In this document: piece after piece, positions 17,579-25,964 of the stretch
How the letters are laid out: every line of letters begins with the position of its first letter
How positions within the stretch are numbered: position 1 is the first letter of the stretch
Origin: Bacteroidota bacterium
Lineage (GTDB): Bacteria; Bacteroidota; Bacteroidia; Bacteroidales; FEN-979
Length of the DNA: 64,000 nt
Assembly: GCA_026391715.1 (NCBI GenBank)
Contig: JAPLDO010000032.1
Span: forward strand, 1 to 64,000
Reading direction: 5' to 3'
Translations under genes and position numbers: made by a program
Notes under the pieces: generated by a model
The model's input: the letters and a program-made list of their open reading frames with translations, nothing else
The model's database searches: none
Told to the model about the DNA's origin: nothing

Positions 17579-17995
17579 ATGGAGTCGAATGGATATCTTC
17601 AGGAGGCATTAAGATTATATAAAAAAGCTGTGGAATTGAAACCCGAGTTTGCTGAAGCATGGTATAATCTTGGCAATATCTACGGTAAAACAGGGAAGTA
17701 TGCTGATGCCATGAAGTGCATGGATAACGCTATTCGCTATAAAAAGGATTATGCTGAAGCCTTGTCAAGCAGGGGAATTGCTTATGCCAGTATGGGTAGA
17801 GTGAATGAGGCTCTCAATGATTTATCCTCTTCAATAATAGCAAATCCGAAATGTGCTGCGGCATACTATAACAGGGCAATTGTATATCTAACCAATGGAA
17901 AGAGAGAATTAGCCTGTACAGATTTGAATAAAGCGATCGAACTGGGCTATACCGCCGCCTACGCAATATACCAAAAAGAGTGTCAAAAAAAGTAA
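17579..17995 (+). CDS. TPR protein, C-terminal continuation of the 15437 gene
   Basis: 138 residues of tetratricopeptide repeats (AWYNLGNIYGKTGKYADAM, ALSSRGIAYASMGRVNEAL, AYYNRAIVYLTNGKREL). It is in exactly the same frame as the upstream gene, separated only by the amber codon at 17510-17512. The bases between (17513-17578) are open and read as protein (LGIKTDDIEGFHPSQFIEQG). It most likely is the end of a single TPR array rather than a separate gene; it has no signal peptide or membrane anchor. Possible explanations are a nonsense mutation, a sequencing error or readthrough. Confidence 0.65.
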   Translation: MESNGYLQEALRLYKKAVELKPEFAEAWYNLGNIYGKTGKYADAMKCMDNAIRYKKDYAEALSSRGIAYASMGRVNEALNDLSSSIIANPKCAAAYYNRAIVYLTNGKRELACTDLNKAIELGYTAAYAIYQKECQKK

Positions 17996-17996
17996 A

Positions 17997-19433
17997 ATGA
18001 AGCCACCGACAAAGCAAAAAAAAAAAATTGCGCATTCAACTCATATTTCTGAACAAGGTTATTCAAAAAGAGAATCTTCAGATTCTTTTTTTCTGTATTC
18101 ATTTATCATCCGCAAAAGCTTTCTGATTGGCATCACCCTCGTTTTTGCCCTGATCCTAATAATTTTCCATAATTTTTTGTTTGCCAACCTGTATTATCTT
18201 TTCAAAGATATTGGCAGTGATTCTCTAAACTGGACGTATCCTTCTTTTCTTCATATATCAGAGTATCTGAGAACAGAGGGATTCCCTTTATGGTCATTCT
18301 CTCAAGGGATGGGGCAAAGTGTTGCGAATAGTCTGAATGATCCTTTTTCCTGGCTGGTTTATCTCGCAGGAGCTGAAAACCTTGCGTATGCCATGATCTG
18401 GATGGAGGCGCTGAAAATTTTGGTCACTGCCGTATTGTTTTATCATTTTCTTCGATATTGGAATTTATCCGGTGTTGCCACAGTGATAGGTACAGTTCTA
18501 TATAGCTTTAGCGGCTTTATGGTGGTTGGCAGTGGCTGGACTATTTTTTCTACTGAGGCATGTTACCTGGCGCTTTTATTACTAAGTTTTGAGCGCCTTT
18601 ATAAAAATGGTTCCTGGTACTTGTTCCCGATAGCGGTATTATTGATCACCATCCTACAACCCTTCGATCTTTATCTTTATGGCCTTTTTCTGTTTTTTTA
18701 TTTCTTCCTGCGGCATTTTACCAGTGAGGAAGTCAGCTTTAAAAAGTTTTTCAAGACCCTCGGTCAAATAATATTATTTGGTCTCCTTGGGCTAATGATT
18801 AGTTGTTTCTTTCTTGTTTTTTTTATTCAAATTATTATTGATAGTCCAAGAATTGGCGGTAATTCCTCCTATTTTACTCAATTATTTTCTCAACCTCTGT
18901 TTTTTACAGAAAAATCTATTTACTATACAACATCCATTTTACGATTGTTTCACAATGATTTAGTTGGAAATGGCAGCAAGTTTTACGGATGGTATAATTA
19001 TCTTGAAGCGCCATTGTTCTATATTGGAATTTTTCCTTTGCTTTTATTTCCGCAGATATTTTTTTTAGAGGGGCGCAGGAAAAAAATTGGTTATGCGATT
19101 TTTTCAGGGTCCTTGCTATTCCTTCTTATATTTCCATTTTTCAGATATGCTATCTGGCTTTTTTCCGGCGATTATTTCAGAGGTTTTTCACTTTTCATTT
19201 CTGTACCACTTCTTTTGATTGGGCTGTCAGCTTTCAGCGCTCTTGATAATGGAAAAAAAATAAACCCATACATACTTATCGCAACTGCTGTAATATTGAT
19301 TTTACTCCTTTATTTTCCCTATACTGGAGCTGATCAGATTATTCGGAGTGATATTCAGAGTGACGTAAGGAATTTTATTATCGTTTATACAATTATTAAT
19401 TATCATCATCGAAGCCGGGTATTTCAATTATAA
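17997..19433 (+). CDS. YfhO-like membrane protein, N-terminal part before a frameshift
   Basis: 478 residues, nearly all membrane helices after a short basic N-terminus, starting one base after the preceding stop. The loop KDIGSDSLNWTYPSF, then FPLWSFSQGMGQSVANSLNDPF and FLPI-type helices, resemble YfhO family (PF09586) GT-C-like proteins, which act in envelope glycan modification. The last residues (YTIINYHHRSRVFQL) look out of frame. The +1 frame over the same bases gives EAGYFNYKTLKERDVLSRLE, which runs on into the next open frame. The lesion therefore lies at about 19395-19412. An intact protein would be about 800 aa, the usual family size. Confidence 0.75.
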   Translation: MKPPTKQKKKIAHSTHISEQGYSKRESSDSFFLYSFIIRKSFLIGITLVFALILIIFHNFLFANLYYLFKDIGSDSLNWTYPSFLHISEYLRTEGFPLWSFSQGMGQSVANSLNDPFSWLVYLAGAENLAYAMIWMEALKILVTAVLFYHFLRYWNLSGVATVIGTVLYSFSGFMVVGSGWTIFSTEACYLALLLLSFERLYKNGSWYLFPIAVLLITILQPFDLYLYGLFLFFYFFLRHFTSEEVSFKKFFKTLGQIILFGLLGLMISCFFLVFFIQIIIDSPRIGGNSSYFTQLFSQPLFFTEKSIYYTTSILRLFHNDLVGNGSKFYGWYNYLEAPLFYIGIFPLLLFPQIFFLEGRRKKIGYAIFSGSLLFLLIFPFFRYAIWLFSGDYFRGFSLFISVPLLLIGLSAFSALDNGKKINPYILIATAVILILLLYFPYTGADQIIRSDIQSDVRNFIIVYTIINYHHRSRVFQL

Positions 19434-19452
19434 AACACTTAAGGAAAGGGAT

Positions 19453-20406
19453 GTGCTTTCACGGCTGGAAATGAATCAAAAAATCGGATATAATGATTTT
19501 GCAATTGACGCTGTTAAAAACATAAAATCGTATGATAAACAATTTTTCAGAGTAAATAAAGATTTTTCCTCCAATCCCGCAATGCATACAAGTTTTAACG
19601 ATGCAAAGGCACAGGGTTTTTTTGGAACACGTTCGTATTATTCTTTTAACCAAAAATATTACATTAGGTTTCTGGAGGAAATGCTCATAGTCAAAAAAGG
19701 AAGCGAAACAATGAGCCGCTGGTCAATCGGACTATCAGGACGACCCTTGTTGCAGATATTTGCCAGTACAAAGTATCAGTTGATTCGAGGAGCTATACTT
19801 CCGCCATTTACCATTCTGTACGATTCATTAAACATGTTTGGCGATGTTAAAGTGTTGAAAAACAGAAATTATTTACCACTTGGCTTTACATATAATAATT
19901 TTCTTCGTCTGAGTGTTTTCAGGAAGGCATCAACTCCGCAAAAGGAATTCATTCTTCAAAAAACCTGTGTTATTGATGATTCACTATCAAATTACCTTGA
20001 ATCTTTTCCCGGCTTCTCAATGATTGATACTGTTTCGCGTTATAGTATTCTAGATTTATCAAACGATGTGATAAAAAGGAAAGAGGATACACTAAATATT
20101 ACAAGATTCACTGAAAATCGTATTGAGGGAAGCGTAAATCCAAAAATCCAAAAAATCTTGTTTTTTAGTATTCCGTATGATCGCGGATGGCATGGAAAAA
20201 TTGATGGTAAAGAGGCAAACCTGTTTTTATGTAATATCGGGTTTATTGGTATGGTAATTGAACCGGGATTTCATAAAATAGATTTGTATTATCGCCCACC
20301 TTATTTTTTTGCCAGCATGATGGTTTCGGTATTCGGATTATTGATTTACCTTAGCGCGATTGCTGGTAACTGGTTTTTGATTTATCGCAAAAGAAGTAAA
20401 ACATGA
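19453..20406 (+). CDS. YfhO-like protein, C-terminal extracytoplasmic part
   Basis: 317 residues in a different frame from 17997-19433; the apparent GTG start is only the first start-like codon after the frameshift and the frame is open further upstream. It has a soluble domain ending in the motif SIPYDRGWHGKIDGKEANLFLCN, then GFHKIDLYYRPPYF and one last membrane helix. This is the typical C-terminus of YfhO family proteins. With the previous entry it forms one broken gene, or one intact gene with a sequencing error. After its stop (20407-20556) there is no credible gene, only two tiny open frames. Confidence 0.72.
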   Translation: MLSRLEMNQKIGYNDFAIDAVKNIKSYDKQFFRVNKDFSSNPAMHTSFNDAKAQGFFGTRSYYSFNQKYYIRFLEEMLIVKKGSETMSRWSIGLSGRPLLQIFASTKYQLIRGAILPPFTILYDSLNMFGDVKVLKNRNYLPLGFTYNNFLRLSVFRKASTPQKEFILQKTCVIDDSLSNYLESFPGFSMIDTVSRYSILDLSNDVIKRKEDTLNITRFTENRIEGSVNPKIQKILFFSIPYDRGWHGKIDGKEANLFLCNIGFIGMVIEPGFHKIDLYYRPPYFFASMMVSVFGLLIYLSAIAGNWFLIYRKRSKT

Positions 20407-20556
20407 ACAATTATACTCTATTTGAGAACGCCTTGGCAATGGTTATACCAGGTTTTCTTAAGTAATGATTCAAGGAAAAATATTTGAGATTACCTATTCT
20501 CAACTGCATGGGTTTATAAATTTGGCGACAACGATTTTAATGGAAAATTTCACAAA

Positions 20557-21342
20557 ATGAAAGAGTTAGAAATTTACAAAAAAGAGTGTCTGTTAGAAAT
20601 ATTAAGGTTATATAAAAAAGCAAACGCCGGACATATTGCCTCTTCACTTTCGTGCCTTGATATTTTAATTTTTTTGTATTTCAGACAGATGAGCGACCAA
20701 GATCATTTTATTCTATCAAAAGGTCATGCAGCTTTGGGCTTATATACTGTTCTTGCAGCATCAGGAAAAATTTCACAGGATGAACTGGAGACTTTTTATG
20801 AAGATGGCGCCAAACTGGCGGCTCATCCTCCATGCAGCGGATTATTAAATGGTATTGTTTTTGGGACAGGCAGTTTGGGGCATGGTTTATCACTTGCAGC
20901 CGGAAAAGCTTTATCTACTCGTTTTACCGGTAAAAACGCCAAAGTTTATTGCCTTTTATCAGATGGAGATTGCAATGAAGGATCTACCTGGGAAGCAGCA
21001 TTATTTGCCGGACATCATAAATTAAATAACCTTATTGTAATCATTGATAATAATGGACTTCAAGGGTTTGGAAGTACAATTGATATACTTGACATGACTC
21101 CCATGAAAAGCAAATGGGATGCTTTTAATTTTGATGTTTATTTAGTTGAAAACGGAAATGACCTGAAAAGTCTGCAACAAGTATTTCAATCCGTGCAATT
21201 TGACAACCCAAAGCCAAAATGTATCATTGCCAAAACTATAAAAGGCAGCGGAATATCATTCATGGAGAATAAAATGGAATGGCATTATTTACCAATGACT
21301 GATGAACAATATTCTCTGGCAATACAACAAATAACATCCTGA
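20557..21342 (+). CDS. Transketolase-like protein, N-terminal (TPP-binding) subunit
   Basis: 261 aa. It carries the thiamine-diphosphate domain of transketolase: HFILSKGHAALGLYTVL, GSLGHGLSLAAGKAL, and the metal/TPP motif SDGDCNEGSTWEAALFAGH followed about 20 residues later by DNNG. The KTIKGSG strand near the end is also typical. It has no pyrimidine-binding domain; that is supplied by the next gene, whose start overlaps this stop by one base (TGATG). Such split transketolases in glycan clusters usually move two-carbon units to make or modify unusual sugars. The substrate here is unknown. Confidence 0.88.
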   Translation: MKELEIYKKECLLEILRLYKKANAGHIASSLSCLDILIFLYFRQMSDQDHFILSKGHAALGLYTVLAASGKISQDELETFYEDGAKLAAHPPCSGLLNGIVFGTGSLGHGLSLAAGKALSTRFTGKNAKVYCLLSDGDCNEGSTWEAALFAGHHKLNNLIVIIDNNGLQGFGSTIDILDMTPMKSKWDAFNFDVYLVENGNDLKSLQQVFQSVQFDNPKPKCIIAKTIKGSGISFMENKMEWHYLPMTDEQYSLAIQQITS

Positions 21343-22256
21343 TGCGGAAGGAGTTTTCAAGAACTATTGCGAGCATATCAAGGGACGATTCCCGGATTAT
21401 ATTTCTTACCGGAGATCTTGGTTTTATGGCATTAGAGGGTGTAAGAGACGTAATGGGAAGCCGTTTTATCAATGTTGGCGTAGCTGAGCAAAATATGATA
21501 TCTCTTGCGGCTGGTTTGGCTTCCGAAGGACTCATTCCATTTTGCTACAGTATTGCTCCATTTGCCGTTTTAAGACCGGCAGAGCAATTACGGCTGGATG
21601 TTGGGCTACACAATATGAATGTGAAAATTGTTGGAAATGGAGGCGGGTATGGTTATGGGATAATGGGCGCGACGCATCATGCGCTGGAAGATATTGCGGT
21701 AGTTTCTTCATTCCAGAATTTTCACTGTTATATTCCATACTGCAACGAAGACGTTCAGGGAACAGTTCAGGCGATGTTGCGGTACGGTGGCCCTTCCTAT
21801 TTGAGGTTAGGTTTTGGCGTTGTTCCTCCTTCTCTTTTCAAAACTGATTTTGCTCCAATCAGGAAGATTGCTTCTGGTGATAAACTGACAATTGTCGGAC
21901 TTGGACCGGTAGTGTTAAATGCCTGGAAAGCCATTGAAAAACTTGAAGATCATTCTTTAGCTGACTTGTTTGCTGTTAGTGAAATGCCATTAACTCAATT
22001 ATCCGAGGAATTAATGATAAGTCTTAATCGCACGAAAAAACTTTTAGTCATTGAGGAACATGTAAGCAGGGGTGGTTTAGGAGAAAACCTTGCTTTATTT
22101 ATGGTAAAATATCAATTAAATTGTCAGTTTATTCACAGATTTGCGTTAGGCTATCCAAATGGGTTGTATGGAAGTCAAGACTATCACCAAAAATTATGTG
22201 GGTTAGATTCTCAATCTCTGTCGGCAGATATTCAAACACTTTTAAGATTATCATAG
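21342..22256 (+). CDS. Transketolase-like protein, C-terminal subunit
   Basis: 304 aa. It holds the pyrimidine-binding domain (FLTGDLGFMALEGVRD, then INVGVAEQNMISLAAGLA with the conserved Glu, GNGGGYGYGIMGATHHALED) and the C-terminal transketolase fold (VIEEHVSRGGLGENLA). It pairs with the one-base-overlapping upstream gene to form a complete transketolase-type enzyme. Position between a YfhO-like gene and an epimerase-GT2 fusion suggests a role in sugar precursor synthesis for a surface glycan rather than the pentose phosphate pathway, though the latter cannot be excluded from sequence alone. Confidence 0.88.
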   Translation: MRKEFSRTIASISRDDSRIIFLTGDLGFMALEGVRDVMGSRFINVGVAEQNMISLAAGLASEGLIPFCYSIAPFAVLRPAEQLRLDVGLHNMNVKIVGNGGGYGYGIMGATHHALEDIAVVSSFQNFHCYIPYCNEDVQGTVQAMLRYGGPSYLRLGFGVVPPSLFKTDFAPIRKIASGDKLTIVGLGPVVLNAWKAIEKLEDHSLADLFAVSEMPLTQLSEELMISLNRTKKLLVIEEHVSRGGLGENLALFMVKYQLNCQFIHRFALGYPNGLYGSQDYHQKLCGLDSQSLSADIQTLLRLS

Positions 22257-22257
22257 T

Positions 22258-24252
22258 ATGATGGATTCTATATTATACAAAAATACATGGGAATCTGAGG
22301 AAATTGAGGAAGCGGGGAAGTTATCCGGACCTGTGTTGATTGTGGGCGCTTCAGGTTTTATTGGCGCTAACCTGTTTTTTACTTTGAGCCAATTTCGTAA
22401 TGATGTTTTTGCATGTTCACGAAATCCGCAAAAATCATGGCGACTTTCAGGGGTTGATTCAAATAGGTTAATTAACACAGATATTACAAATTATGAACAG
22501 ATAAAAAAAACTGTAAATGACCTTAGACCACAAACTGTTTTTAATTTATCGGCTTATGGAGCTTATGCGAGACAGACAGATACCGAAAAAATTCATCAGA
22601 CAAATTATTTCGGGACACTCAATCTTATCCGCGCTTTATCAGAAACCGGATGCAGCGCTTTTGTGCAGGCTGGTTCTTCTTCGGAATATGGGCTCAATTG
22701 CAATTTTTCCGATGAGACATCTGAACTGATTCCAAATAGCGATTATGCAGTGACCAAGGTTAGCGCAGGTTACCTTATCAAATATTATGGCAGAGTACAT
22801 GGATTTCCCTGCATTAATTTGCGTTTATACTCGGTTTATGGTCCATGGGAAGAGCGCGACAGATTGATTCCTGTACTCATCACCAATGGTCTTAAAGGGA
22901 AATACCCGCATTTGGTGAATAAAGAAATTTCCCGTGATTTTATCTATATTGATGATTGCACCAATGCATTGGTGAAAGCAGCAACAATTGCCTGTAAAAA
23001 TTACCCGGGAGCATCCATTAATATCGCATCAGGGGTTAAAACGACTTTGGAAACCGCTGCATTTACTGCGAAAAGTATTTTTGACATTATAGAGGATCCG
23101 GATTTTGGCTCTATGGCAAATCGAAAATGGGATTTGCCGCAATGGTATGGAAATCCTGAATCAGCAAAAAAGTTGATGGGATGGCAGTTTAAAAAGCAAT
23201 TTAATGAAGGACTAAGACTGACCGTTGCATGGGAAAGAGAAGCTGAAACAAAACTTAAATATGTAACGGTCCCACTTAAAGAAAAGAAAATTTCCGCAAT
23301 TATAGCATGTTATAAAGACGACCAATCAATTCCGGTTTTATTTGAAAGGCTAACTACAGTTTTTCAGGAGTGTTTGTACGATTACGAAATTATTTTTGTT
23401 AATGATTGTAGTCCTTTTATGGATGAAGCAATAATCTATCAATTGTGTCTGAAGGATAACCATGTTATTGGAATCTCTCATTCCAGAAATTTTGGATCAC
23501 AATCGGCGTTTATCAGCGGTATGGAAATAGCTTCGGGAGATGCTGTAGTTGTATTGGATGGCGACGGACAGGATCCTCCGGAAATAATTAAAGACTTTAT
23601 TTTAAAATGGGAGGAAGGTTATGATATTGTTTATGGACAACGAATTAAGCGTAAAGCGCCATTTTACATGCAGGTTTTATACAAATGGTTTTATCGTTTA
23701 TTCAAGAATATTTCTGATATTGATATACCGGTAGACGCCGGTGATTTTTCGCTCATTGACCGAAAAGCAGTCGGGTACCTTCTCCAATTCCCTGAAAAGG
23801 ATATTTTCCTTCGGGGATTACGCGCCTGGATTGGATTCAAGCAGGTTGGAGTTCCATACATTCGTCCTGAGCGTCTTTTTGGTCGCACAACCAATAGTTT
23901 CCTGAAAAATATCTGGTGGGCAAAAAAAGGAATTTTTTCATTTAGCACAAAACCGCTCCAGTATATTCAAGCTATCGGTGTTGCTGTTTTTATTGCGACT
24001 TTAGGACTCTCCATTTTTTATATAATAAATTATTTTATCAATCCTCCACAGGGAGCCAAGGGGATAACTACAATTATTTTCCTGATGCTTGGATTAGGAG
24101 GCGTTCAACTTATTTCTATCAGCATTTTAGGCGATTATATAGGTAAAATCATTGAAGAGGTGAAGAATAGGCCTAAATTTATCAGAACTAAAATATTTTT
24201 TAATGGGGAAGAATATTCTAACCTGGATGACCTTAAAAAATCGATTAAATGA
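22258..24252 (+). CDS. NAD-dependent epimerase/dehydratase fused to a polyprenyl-phosphate-type GT2
   Basis: 664 aa, two enzymes in one chain. Residues about 20-325 form an extended SDR: GASGFIG nucleotide loop, SSSEYG serine, YAVTKVSAGY catalytic Tyr/Lys, LRLYSVYGPWEERDRLIP. Residues about 340-580 form a family 2 glycosyltransferase with a DGDGQDPPEI metal-binding motif, then two membrane helices (about 585-645), as in DPM1/ArnC/GtrB-like enzymes that charge polyprenyl phosphate. The frame is continuous; no internal start is needed. The fusion suggests the SDR makes the sugar nucleotide that the GT2 half then transfers to lipid carrier. It begins one base after the transketolase stop and overlaps the next gene by 4 nt. 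Confidence 0.88.
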   Translation: MMDSILYKNTWESEEIEEAGKLSGPVLIVGASGFIGANLFFTLSQFRNDVFACSRNPQKSWRLSGVDSNRLINTDITNYEQIKKTVNDLRPQTVFNLSAYGAYARQTDTEKIHQTNYFGTLNLIRALSETGCSAFVQAGSSSEYGLNCNFSDETSELIPNSDYAVTKVSAGYLIKYYGRVHGFPCINLRLYSVYGPWEERDRLIPVLITNGLKGKYPHLVNKEISRDFIYIDDCTNALVKAATIACKNYPGASINIASGVKTTLETAAFTAKSIFDIIEDPDFGSMANRKWDLPQWYGNPESAKKLMGWQFKKQFNEGLRLTVAWEREAETKLKYVTVPLKEKKISAIIACYKDDQSIPVLFERLTTVFQECLYDYEIIFVNDCSPFMDEAIIYQLCLKDNHVIGISHSRNFGSQSAFISGMEIASGDAVVVLDGDGQDPPEIIKDFILKWEEGYDIVYGQRIKRKAPFYMQVLYKWFYRLFKNISDIDIPVDAGDFSLIDRKAVGYLLQFPEKDIFLRGLRAWIGFKQVGVPYIRPERLFGRTTNSFLKNIWWAKKGIFSFSTKPLQYIQAIGVAVFIATLGLSIFYIINYFINPPQGAKGITTIIFLMLGLGGVQLISISILGDYIGKIIEEVKNRPKFIRTKIFFNGEEYSNLDDLKKSIK

Positions 24253-24992
24253 GCGAAGACTTCAGGCCTGTTGGCCATGCTAATCCTAAAGGTTTTTTTA
24301 GTAAAATCATATTCTTTATCAGGATGTTACTTGATTTTCAACTCCTGACAATTTATCTTGATATAAAGAAACAACTTCCGTTCTTCAAAGGAGAAGTTCT
24401 TGATGTTGGGTGCGGCCAAAGTCCATATAAATTTTTATTAATGGAGAGTCATACAAATTACCATGGTATAGACACAATTGATTCACATAAGTTTGATTAC
24501 GATAATGAAACAATAACCCATTTTAATGGTAAAGACATTCCATTTAGTGATGATAAATTTGATTGTGTGCTTTGCACAGAAGTGCTCGAACATGTTTTTA
24601 GCTACCAACAACTTGTTAATGAAATATTTCGTGTTATGAAAAAAGGTTCCAAGGGTGTTTTTACAATTCCATGGTCAGCCAGGTATCATTATATTCCATA
24701 CGATTATTACAGGTACACTCCAGCTGCACTCCAGATAATGTTCAGTTCATTTGCCACAGTTAAAATCACACCAAGAGGAACAGATTTAACAAGTATTGTT
24801 GCAAAAATTATCGTTCTTTTTTTTAGAAATGCTTATCCTTCAGAATTGTGGCGATTCATTTTTTTACCTTTCTGGATCATATTATCACCAGTACTTCTGA
24901 TTTCAATTTTCATAGGCTATTTATCAGTGCTTTTAAAAATTGGCTCAGATAGTGATCCTTTGGGTTATACAATTCTGGTTGAAAAGAGATAA
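24249..24992 (+). CDS. Class I SAM-dependent methyltransferase, membrane-associated
   Basis: 247 aa. The SAM-binding loop is VLDVGCGQSPYK, followed by motif II (HYNGID-like) and FDCVLCTEVLEHVF (Methyltransf_11 pattern). The C-terminal 50 residues are strongly hydrophobic (FIFLPFWIILSPVLLISIFIG), suggesting a membrane anchor. The ATG overlaps the upstream stop (ATGA), so translation is probably coupled. The cluster context suggests methylation of a lipid-linked sugar or glycan; the acceptor is not known. Confidence 0.82.
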   Translation: MSEDFRPVGHANPKGFFSKIIFFIRMLLDFQLLTIYLDIKKQLPFFKGEVLDVGCGQSPYKFLLMESHTNYHGIDTIDSHKFDYDNETITHFNGKDIPFSDDKFDCVLCTEVLEHVFSYQQLVNEIFRVMKKGSKGVFTIPWSARYHYIPYDYYRYTPAALQIMFSSFATVKITPRGTDLTSIVAKIIVLFFRNAYPSELWRFIFLPFWIILSPVLLISIFIGYLSVLLKIGSDSDPLGYTILVEKR

Positions 24993-25073
24993 CCTTTTTG
25001 TATTTTTGACTCTGTAAGTATCATAAACTATTTAAGAAGTAAAGAGAAATAACAAGTAACAGTCATATATTTT

Positions 25074-25784
25074 ATGGGAAGCATTAAAGACGACAGGGGA
25101 TATAATCAAGGTTTTAAACCAGGCAAAACTTTAACAATACGAACTAAGCGAAGAGGCGCCTGGATGGTTAGGCAAATGGATTCGTCGGATCATAAGGATA
25201 TTCTTGAAATTGGGTGCGGAACAGGTGAGTTGTCATCAATTCTTGCAGAAAAAACAACTCACAACGTTTTAGGAACAGATCTTTGCGCGCCTTTTATTGA
25301 CCAGGCAAAGCAAAATTACAAACTCCCAAACCTTCAATTTAAGGTATTGGATTTTCATAATCCACAGTGTCTCGGAGAAAAGAAATTTGATTACATCGTG
25401 GGAAACGGTATTTTACATCACCTTTACTATAACCTCGATAATTCCCTGAAAGCGCTGAAAAATCTACTAAAGGATGATGGGAAACTACTTTTTATTGAAC
25501 CAAATATTTATAATCCTTATTGTTTCATTATATTCGGAACCACTCCATTTTTTAGAAAAATAGCTAACCTTGAACCCGATGAAATGGCTTTTTCAGGTAA
25601 GTATATTACCCGGTTGTTGAAAAAGCAAAGCTATACTGAAATATATGTTGAATATCGTGATTTTCTATTGCCAAATACTCCGACATTTCTGGTCAATCCG
25701 ACAATTGCAATAGGCTCTGTTTTGGAAAGAATTCCAATAATACAATATTTAAGCCAATCTGTTTTTATTTCCGCGAGAAAATGA
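25074..25784 (+). CDS. Class I SAM-dependent methyltransferase
   Basis: 236 aa. SAM motif I is ILEIGCGTGELSSIL, motif II GTDLCAPFIDQAKQNY, and FDYIVGNGILHHLYY covers the post-motif II region with LLKDDGKLLFIEPN. This is the pattern of Methyltransf_11/25 domains. It is the last gene of the plus-strand glycan-type cluster, 81 nt after the previous methyltransferase, and its stop is embedded in a strong terminator stem. Substrate unknown. Confidence 0.82.
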   Translation: MGSIKDDRGYNQGFKPGKTLTIRTKRRGAWMVRQMDSSDHKDILEIGCGTGELSSILAEKTTHNVLGTDLCAPFIDQAKQNYKLPNLQFKVLDFHNPQCLGEKKFDYIVGNGILHHLYYNLDNSLKALKNLLKDDGKLLFIEPNIYNPYCFIIFGTTPFFRKIANLEPDEMAFSGKYITRLLKKQSYTEIYVEYRDFLLPNTPTFLVNPTIAIGSVLERIPIIQYLSQSVFISARK

Positions 25785-25810
25785 ATCTTCAATTTCAAAG
25801 ATTCATTTTC
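25777..25810 (+). terminator. Rho-independent terminator of the glycan cluster
   Basis: A perfect 13-bp stem (25777-25789 with 25798-25810) and 8-nt loop overlaps the stop codon of the last methyltransferase. The descending arm ends in CATTTTC. The remaining gap to 25965 holds only a short open stretch (about 25820-25925) that I cannot assign. Confidence 0.75.
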
Positions 25811-25964
25811 TTTCAACAGGTGGAGCTGAGGGGACTTTACCTATTGACATATTTACAAACATTAACGCCCACAAAGAAAATGATTCAATTAGGGTATCTT
25901 TTTTAGGAGAAGTTGACGGGTGTTGAGGCGGTATGCCAAACGAATGGGACGGGTTTTGAGGCTG

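Noticed and set aside
20403-20556. Two short open frames (20 and about 31 codons) before the transketolase gene
   Set aside because: Too short, no family resemblance; the gap most likely is leader sequence or a decayed fragment.
25820-25925. Short plus-strand open stretch reading like a protein tail
   Set aside because: About 33 codons without a start; I cannot match it to any family, so no feature was called.
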